From Methanobrevibacter sp. (lineage in GTDB: Archaea; Methanobacteriota; Methanobacteria; Methanobacteriales; Methanobacteriaceae): 8,506 nucleotides of DNA. A program made the position numbers and the translations under genes. A model generated the notes under the pieces. The model saw nothing but the letters and a program-made list of their open reading frames with translations. It searched no databases and was not told the origin of the DNA. This document shows, in pieces, positions 4,949-8,506 of the stretch (position 1 is the stretch's first letter; the number at the start of each line of letters is the position of its first letter). The stretch lies in the NCBI GenBank assembly GCA_016838945.1, contig JADLKP010000095.1, positions 1-8,506 on the forward strand, in the 5' to 3' direction.

Positions 4949-5740
4949 TTATTCACTGACTTTTGCTATTTTCAAGACATTGTAGGATGACTCAATTGCC
5001 TTTGTATCTTTAGGAGTGCAATTGTAGATTCTAATTTGTATTTGGCTGGTTTCGCCGTTAAAGCTTCCTAAGACTTTATTTGCCACTTTAAAATCATCGC
5101 CTTTTGCCCTATTTACCTCAAGCATATTGTTCTGCCCAATACCTAAAACCATAGAAGGTTTCTTATTATTGTATAATGCATTCAATAGCTTTTGATATTT
5201 TACGTTGTCTAAATTGTCTATAGCAATTGTTGTGCTGATTTCATATTCTGTTTCATCAGGAATGCCGCTGATTATTTCATCAATGCTGTTGATGTTTTTT
5301 GGAGCAACGGTAATGTCTGTAACATTGGCATATTGGTCGCCATTGCTTTCTAAACTTATCTGTTCGATGAATATGTCTGCATTAGGTACGTCCTTAAAGA
5401 AACCTGCAAGCAATTTTTTTCCATTATTGTCTATTAAGACATTGACTTTGTCCTTTTCACTTTCTCCAAGCCATAGTACATCGCCAGCTGTCTTGACCTT
5501 TTCTCCAGTGCTTGAGTCAGTTCCAACTATTGTGCTTGTAACCTTATTCCCATTATGATAATAGTTTAAATAGGTTTCAAGTATTTTAGCATTGGTTGAA
5601 TAGTCAAATGAAGTGGCTGAAGCATTTGATGAATCATCATCTGCCATATGGTAAACGGCAAATCCTATTGCACCGATTATGCAAATTATTATTAGAATGT
5701 CAATAATTGTGATTCTCTTTAAAAATCCTGATTTTTTCAT
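4949..5740 (-). CDS. DUF4330-like single-pass membrane-anchored protein
   Basis: This 263-residue protein has a short basic N-terminus (KKSGFLKR), one hydrophobic helix at about 10-30 and a hydrophilic remainder with a Ser/Asn/Asp-rich linker (34-46). This predicts a membrane anchor with the bulk outside the cell. The opening (basic stretch, then IIDILIIICIIGAIG) is typical of DUF4330 proteins, whose function is not established. No catalytic motif is visible, and only one cysteine lies in the soluble part. It is upstream of, and probably co-transcribed with, the oligosaccharide polymerase, which suggests a role in cell-envelope polysaccharide or surface assembly; that is inference from context. 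The ATG start is preceded by a poor site (AGGTTAAATC). The stop codon abuts the pentanucleotide tract. Confidence 0.65.
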   Translation of the reverse strand: MKKSGFLKRITIIDILIIICIIGAIGFAVYHMADDDSSNASATSFDYSTNAKILETYLNYYHNGNKVTSTIVGTDSSTGEKVKTAGDVLWLGESEKDKVNVLIDNNGKKLLAGFFKDVPNADIFIEQISLESNGDQYANVTDITVAPKNINSIDEIISGIPDETEYEISTTIAIDNLDNVKYQKLLNALYNNKKPSMVLGIGQNNMLEVNRAKGDDFKVANKVLGSFNGETSQIQIRIYNCTPKDTKAIESSYNVLKIAKVSE

Positions 5741-5791
5741 GATTTAACCTAGCTCTTAATTCTGCATTATGCATTCATTTATTGTAATGAT

Positions 5792-5965
5792 TTAAGCATC
5801 ATCTTCGTATATTGCACCTAATGGGCACATATCCATACATATGCCACAATCGTCACAGCCCTCTTTGATGATCATTGTGTATCCTTTTTTCTCAATCAAG
5901 TCTTTTGGGCAGACAGGTATACATTTTTCACATACTCCACACTCATCTAAATCAATTACGATCAA
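5792..5965 (-). CDS. Small 2[4Fe-4S] ferredoxin with a TTG start
   Basis: The product has 57 residues with two complete cluster motifs: C9-x2-C12-x2-C15-x3-C19-P and C37-x2-C40-x2-C43-x3-C47-P. This is the classical bacterial-type 2[4Fe-4S] ferredoxin fold, a soluble low-potential electron carrier for methanogen redox enzymes. No ATG fits: an in-frame TGA lies four codons before the first residue given here, and the next ATG is at residue 31, inside the protein. The TTG at 5963-5965 is preceded by GAGGCGAT (5969-5976 on the minus strand), close to the ideal archaeal GAGGTGAT, at proper spacing, so TTG is the convincing start. The stop is 51 bp upstream of the DUF4330-like gene on the same strand; co-transcription is possible but a functional link is not evident. 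The partner enzyme is unknown. Confidence 0.9.
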   Translation of the reverse strand: MIVIDLDECGVCEKCIPVCPKDLIEKKGYTMIIKEGCDDCGICMDMCPLGAIYEDDA

Positions 5966-6010
5966 TCTATCGCCTCATAAATTTTTTATGAATTTTGTTA
6001 ATTGTAAATG

Positions 6011-6120
6011 TTCAATATTCTCATTTAAGGAATTATTAAAGAAATTATTAAAGATATTCAATATTCTCATTTAAGGAATATTAAGAAATTATTAAAGAAA
6101 TTATTGAAGAGATTATTAAA
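6011..6120. repeat. Direct 23-bp repeat and 12-bp tandem repeats upstream of the ferredoxin gene
   Basis: The 23-mer beginning TTCAATATTCTCATTTAAGG occurs at 6011-6033 and again at 6057-6079. After each copy come 12-bp units of the GAAATTATTAAA type: 6041-6052 after the first, and 6085-6096, 6097-6108 (one change) and 6109-6120 (one change) after the second. The block lies 45-155 bp before the ferredoxin start, on the side where its promoter must be. The rest of 5979-6328 is AT-rich and shows nothing else I can support. Confidence 0.8.
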
Positions 6121-6328
6121 CATAATTAAATCTACCAGATATATTGATTAATAATGAATTTCCATATTTCCTTAAAAAAAATTTATTTAATACTATTTTA
6201 AATTATAATATTCTATCTTTATATAATTTTGTAAATTTTTAATGAATTATCAAAAACTTAATTCTTCAAATCATTTATTCCAGTTTTCACTTTTCATTTT
6301 CTTCTATGATTTTTATAAAGCCACAACC

Positions 6329-6337
6329 TTTATATAT
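6329..6337 (+). promoter_or_regulatory. TATA box of the tRNA unit
   Basis: TTTATATAT, preceded by CCACAACC, lies 36 bp before the mature 5' end of tRNA-Leu, as expected for a start about 25 nt downstream followed by a short trimmed leader. The same nonamer is the TATA box of both metal-regulated RNA promoters, but here no TTTAGG palindrome is present. Confidence 0.65.
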
Positions 6338-6372
6338 CATAAAGTCTAAAATAATATTGTTGTATTTATTAT

Positions 6373-6455
6373 GCAAGGGTTCCCGAGCGGCCAAAGGGGA
6401 AGGACTTAAGATCCTTTGGTGTAGACCTACGAGGGTTCGAATCCCTTCCCTTGCA
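6373..6455 (+). tRNA. tRNA-Leu (anticodon TAA)
   Basis: Acceptor stem GCAAGGG (6373-6379) pairs with CCCTTGC (6448-6454), with discriminator A at 6455. The anticodon stem AAGGA/TCCTT carries the loop CTTAAGA, giving anticodon TAA for UUA codons. A long variable arm (around 6418-6430) marks a class II tRNA, consistent with Leu. The T arm holds GGTTCGAATCC. CCA is not encoded, so it is added after transcription. Confidence 0.95.
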
Positions 6456-6486
6456 CTTTTTTATAATTTTTATCTCGATTTTACTT

Positions 6487-6559
6487 GCCTTAGTGGCTCA
6501 GCCGGTAGAGCGCTACCTTGGTAAGGTAGAAGTCGGGGGTTCGAATCCCCCCTAAGGCT
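6487..6559 (+). tRNA. tRNA-Thr (anticodon GGT)
   Basis: Acceptor stem GCCTTAG (6487-6493) pairs with CTAAGGC (6552-6558), with discriminator T at 6559. The anticodon stem CTACC/GGTAG has loop TTGGTAA, giving anticodon GGT for ACC/ACU codons. The T arm has GGGGGTTCGAATCCCCC. CCA is not encoded. It lies 31 bp after tRNA-Leu; the spacer contains T-rich and TATA-like sequence, so either co-transcription or an own promoter is possible. Confidence 0.95.
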
Positions 6560-6566
6560 CTTTTTT

Positions 6567-6596
6567 CTAATTAATCCGATTAATTAGTTTTTTTTA
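6567..6596 (+). terminator. Hairpin terminator after the tRNAs
   Basis: CTAATTAAT (6567-6575) and ATTAATTAG (6579-6587) form a perfect 9-bp stem with a CCG loop, followed by eight T from 6588. A run of six T (6561-6566) also precedes the stem directly after tRNA-Thr. Confidence 0.75.
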
Positions 6597-6604
6597 TTTT
6601 TTTT

Positions 6605-6627
6605 GCAACTCAAGTTGTTTTTTTTTA
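6605..6627 (+). terminator. Second hairpin with T-tract
   Basis: CAACT/AGTTG form a tight 5-bp hairpin (6606-6617) with a 2-nt loop, followed by a run of nine T. It would act as a back-up terminator for the tRNA unit. Confidence 0.5.
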
Positions 6628-6637
6628 ATTAGGCTAT

Positions 6638-6711
6638 ATAAGGTATCATAAGGTATCTTTTCTTAAATGGAATTAAGCATATTCAAGATTTTTTAGGTAT
6701 CGTATCATATC
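6638..6711. repeat. Short GGTATC repeats upstream of the membrane-protein gene
   Basis: ATAAGGTATC occurs twice in perfect tandem (6638-6647, 6648-6657), and AGGTATC recurs at 6695-6701 followed by GTATC and ATATC. Both stretches run on into a short T-rich tail. The clustering in a 250-bp intergenic region upstream of the gene at 6893 suggests a possible operator. I see nothing else between 6628 and the TATA-like TTTAAATAC at 6788-6796. Confidence 0.4.
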
Positions 6712-6892
6712 TTTTTAATAGGGCCGTTAAGTTTTTTATAATCGAAGGATTAGTTTTTCTTATTTTAATTTATAAAAAATCAATTAGTTTAAATACTAGA
6801 ATGTTTATACTTTATGTTCAGAAATCAAAAAACTATAAACTTGAAAATATTGTTGATCTATAATTAATATGAAACTAATAGTGGGTGGTAAT

Positions 6893-7873
6893 TTGGTTAA
6901 GCATTTCAATGTGATGATGGCAGCACTTATTTCTGGAACAGTGGCATTATTCACTTCTGTTTTAGGAGTTTCAGGTACTATCATCGGATCAGTATTAAGT
7001 TCATTTCTCTATCAATTGCTTACAGGATATTCAGAAGAGAAATATGATGAAGGTGCAATCAGGAAACCTAAGTTGGCTAATGAGATTGTGTATATATTTC
7101 CATTAGTGGTAATAGGAATCATAGAATTGATCTTTGCCCTATCCGCATTGCATTATGGTTTCGAAATGATCTTTGGTTTTTTAGAATCTGCAGTGGCTAA
7201 CAACTTATTCAGATTAATGGGGCTTGGTTTAATAGTTTTGGGAGCTTACCCTTTCTTTAATTCAAATAACATTGATAAAAGGAATGGTGCGGTTGTATTG
7301 GTTTTAGGAGTATTGTTGCTTTTAAGAGGGTTGATGGATGTGAGCAACATCACTTCAAAAATATTCTATGCAGTATTCGCAAGATTTGACATGTTCTTCG
7401 CATTCTTTGTTGTAATTGCTTTGGCAGTTGTTATCATAAACATTTTAATATGTTCCGATAATGATTATTTCAAATCCAATGAGTTTGTAAATAACCACAA
7501 GCCTAGGAAACCTCATGCAAGAAAAGTAGACACTACCTTTGCTAAAAATGGAAGCAATGGTTCTTATGATGGTCACTATGGTTCCAATTTTGGTTCTAAT
7601 GTTAATCGTGATATAGATTATAATAGCAATCAGGATGTAGGTTACGATTGTTATCGTGATGTTGATTCTAATATTAATCATAATCAAAATCAACAAAATA
7701 TGAATCAAAATGATAATCGTCCTCCAATTTATGAAGAGGAAGTTATTCTTGTAAACAATCCTGAAGATCCTGATAATCCTATTAGAAAAAGAATTCTAAA
7801 AAGAGTAAAGCCTGCTAATGGCATGGATGATGATAATTATCAGGACATGTATATAATTGATGAATCAGAATAA
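6893..7873 (+). CDS. Unrecognised polytopic membrane protein with Asn-rich C-terminal tail
   Basis: From the TTG at 6893 the protein has 326 residues. An in-frame ATG lies 24 nt earlier (6869) but has no Shine-Dalgarno. The TTG is preceded by GGGTGGTAAT, the same site and spacing as in front of the PDGLE gene in this window, so TTG is preferred. Hydrophobic segments lie at about 8-28, a glycine-zipper-like GVSGTIIGS stretch at 25-33, then 65-89, 105-122, 131-149 and 165-187. The last 137 residues are hydrophilic: a basic patch (HKPRKPHARK), then a Gly/Ser/Asn/Asp-rich low-complexity run, an acidic EEE stretch and a charged end. That tail predicts a flexible cytoplasmic or surface domain. I do not recognise the family and assign no function. 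TATA-like TTTAAATAC (6788-6796) is the likely promoter. Confidence 0.75.
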   Translation: MVKHFNVMMAALISGTVALFTSVLGVSGTIIGSVLSSFLYQLLTGYSEEKYDEGAIRKPKLANEIVYIFPLVVIGIIELIFALSALHYGFEMIFGFLESAVANNLFRLMGLGLIVLGAYPFFNSNNIDKRNGAVVLVLGVLLLLRGLMDVSNITSKIFYAVFARFDMFFAFFVVIALAVVIINILICSDNDYFKSNEFVNNHKPRKPHARKVDTTFAKNGSNGSYDGHYGSNFGSNVNRDIDYNSNQDVGYDCYRDVDSNINHNQNQQNMNQNDNRPPIYEEEVILVNNPEDPDNPIRKRILKRVKPANGMDDDNYQDMYIIDESE

Positions 7874-7881
7874 AATTTGTA

Positions 7882-7919
7882 TGGGGAACTTTTATTTTCC
7901 CAAATCTCTTTTTTTTTTT
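7882..7919 (+). terminator. Terminator between the convergent genes
   Basis: TGGGGAA (7882-7888) pairs with TTTCCCA (7896-7902), with one G-U, around a 7-nt loop. An 11-base T-tract follows at 7909-7919. It begins 9 nt after the membrane-protein stop and fits termination on the plus strand. On the minus strand, transcription factor S ends only 15 nt away, without its own evident T-tract. Confidence 0.7.
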
Positions 7920-7933
7920 AAAGCTGTTTTGAT

Positions 7934-8251
7934 TTAATTGGACCTTCTCCATGTGTTTCCACATTTGGCACATCTGATGAAGTATGTTGGAGCCTCATCA
8001 GCAGACCTTGTTTGGACTGTCCACCAATATCCTTTTGTTCCGCCACATTTATAGCATGTGATCTCTTTTGTAGGCAAAGCGAGATTATTGCTGTCGGTGA
8101 CAATAACTTCAAGCTCCTTTTTCCTCTCTCCTTCAAACTGATACTCCTTTTCAATGTCTTCATCGGATATTTTATCCTCATATCCGCATTCACATTTGAT
8201 CAGATTTCCTTCAGGTATCAATATTTTGCCGCAGTTTGGACAGAATCTCAT
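7934..8251 (-). CDS. Transcription factor S (TFS), archaeal TFIIS/RPB9-like RNA polymerase cleavage factor
   Basis: This 105-residue protein has two zinc ribbons. The N-terminal ribbon uses C4-x2-C7 and C20-x-C22; the C-terminal ribbon uses C66-x2-C69 and C94-x2-C97. Between the last two pairs is QTRSADEAPTYF (80-91) with the Asp85-Glu86 pair, which in TFS/TFIIS is inserted into the RNA polymerase active site to stimulate cleavage of backtracked RNA. The motif is intact, so it should be an active cleavage factor, unlike inhibitory TFS paralogues that lack it. The length is normal for the family. The start is supported by TTTGGAG (8259-8265 on the minus strand) 7 nt upstream. It is a single gene converging on the membrane-protein gene. 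A TATA-like TTTAATATTTAT near 8290-8303 is a possible promoter. Confidence 0.93.
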   Translation of the reverse strand: MRFCPNCGKILIPEGNLIKCECGYEDKISDEDIEKEYQFEGERKKELEVIVTDSNNLALPTKEITCYKCGGTKGYWWTVQTRSADEAPTYFIRCAKCGNTWRRSN

Positions 8252-8442
8252 ATTTTGTCTCCAAATTCAAATTTTTTAGCAATTTCACGAATAAATATTA
8301 AAGAATTATTTTTTGAATCTTACATTATTTCAATTATTCCCATTTTTTAATTTTTCATGACAGATTTATCATAATTTATCATTATTTATAATGGTGTTTA
8401 TTAAATTTTTCCATATTTTTATCATAGGTTCTTAAAAATTTT

Positions 8443-8467
8443 ATCATTTTTTTAAATGATTTTTTTT
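8443..8467 (+). terminator. Hairpin with T-tracts near the right edge
   Basis: ATCATTT (8443-8449) pairs with AAATGAT (8454-8460) around TTTT, followed by eight T. The minus strand also has a T-run after the stem, so it could end a gene entering from the right on the minus strand. The rest of 8266-8506 is AT-rich with no gene visible. Confidence 0.4.
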
Positions 8468-8506
8468 ATATGGCCTTAATAATATTTTATTACATTCTTT
8501 ATAATT

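Noticed and set aside
5841..6074. 77-codon plus-strand ORF opposite the ferredoxin
   Set aside because: It is a shadow of the ferredoxin gene and the upstream repeats; the minus strand carries intact cysteine motifs.
6306..6524. 72-codon ORF across the tRNA genes
   Set aside because: It overlaps tRNA-Leu entirely and part of tRNA-Thr; the tRNA folds explain the sequence.
6373..6559. tRNA genes as attachment site of an integrated element
   Set aside because: No integrase, no repeated tRNA 3' end and no composition change were seen in the window.
7445..7708. 87-codon antisense ORF opposite the membrane-protein tail
   Set aside because: It is the mirror of an Asn/Asp-codon-rich low-complexity region, giving an Ile/Thr-rich translation with no ribosome binding site.

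Overview
The window reads as an AT-rich methanogenic archaeon, most likely Methanobrevibacter or a close relative in Methanobacteriales. The grounds are the very low GC content, archaeal TATA boxes (TTTATATAT), Shine-Dalgarno sites of the GGAGG / GGTGGT type, tRNAs without an encoded CCA, a transcription factor S gene, and the CbiM/PDGLE/CbiQ proteins. Genus is inferred from style and protein families; no search was run.

Layout. (1) Positions 1-2319 (+ strand): an ECF-type nickel/cobalt uptake module, cbiM - PDGLE protein (cbiN/nikN) - cbiQ. A cluster of 13-bp palindromes lies far upstream of cbiM. No ATPase gene (cbiO) follows. (2) Positions 2320-3472: about 1.15 kb with no credible protein gene, and the most interesting part of the window. 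It holds two tandem transcription units, each with the same promoter cassette: a TATA box flanked by two TTTAGG-N4-CCTAAA palindromes resembling DtxR-family metal-repressor boxes. Each is followed by about 350 nt of highly structured, non-coding sequence ending in a hairpin and a T-tract. The two bodies differ in primary sequence but share architecture: a long 5' hairpin with a C-rich anti-Shine-Dalgarno loop, a middle stem enclosing an identical 17-mer (ACACACATCATTTTCTT) and TCGCTC, then a hairpin, an unpaired CTCCAAA and a terminator hairpin. I interpret them as a pair of metal-responsive regulatory RNAs. (3) Positions 3473-5965 (- strand): an archaeal Wzy-like oligosaccharide repeat-unit polymerase, a single-pass DUF4330-like exported protein, and a 57-residue 2[4Fe-4S] ferredoxin with a TTG start. 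A TTTRS pentanucleotide tract separates the first two. (4) Positions 6329-6630: tRNA-Leu(TAA) and tRNA-Thr(GGT) with a promoter and two hairpin terminators. (5) Positions 6893-7873 (+): a membrane protein with an Asn-rich hydrophilic tail. (6) Positions 7934-8251 (-): transcription factor S, convergent with the previous gene.

How it fits together: the left third looks like a metal-homeostasis neighbourhood, with Ni/Co import beside two small RNAs driven from apparent metal-repressor promoters. The two RNAs have C-rich unpaired stretches able to cover ribosome binding sites, much as iron-sparing sRNAs do in bacteria. That functional link is inference; the promoter boxes, the shared motifs and the stems are directly visible.
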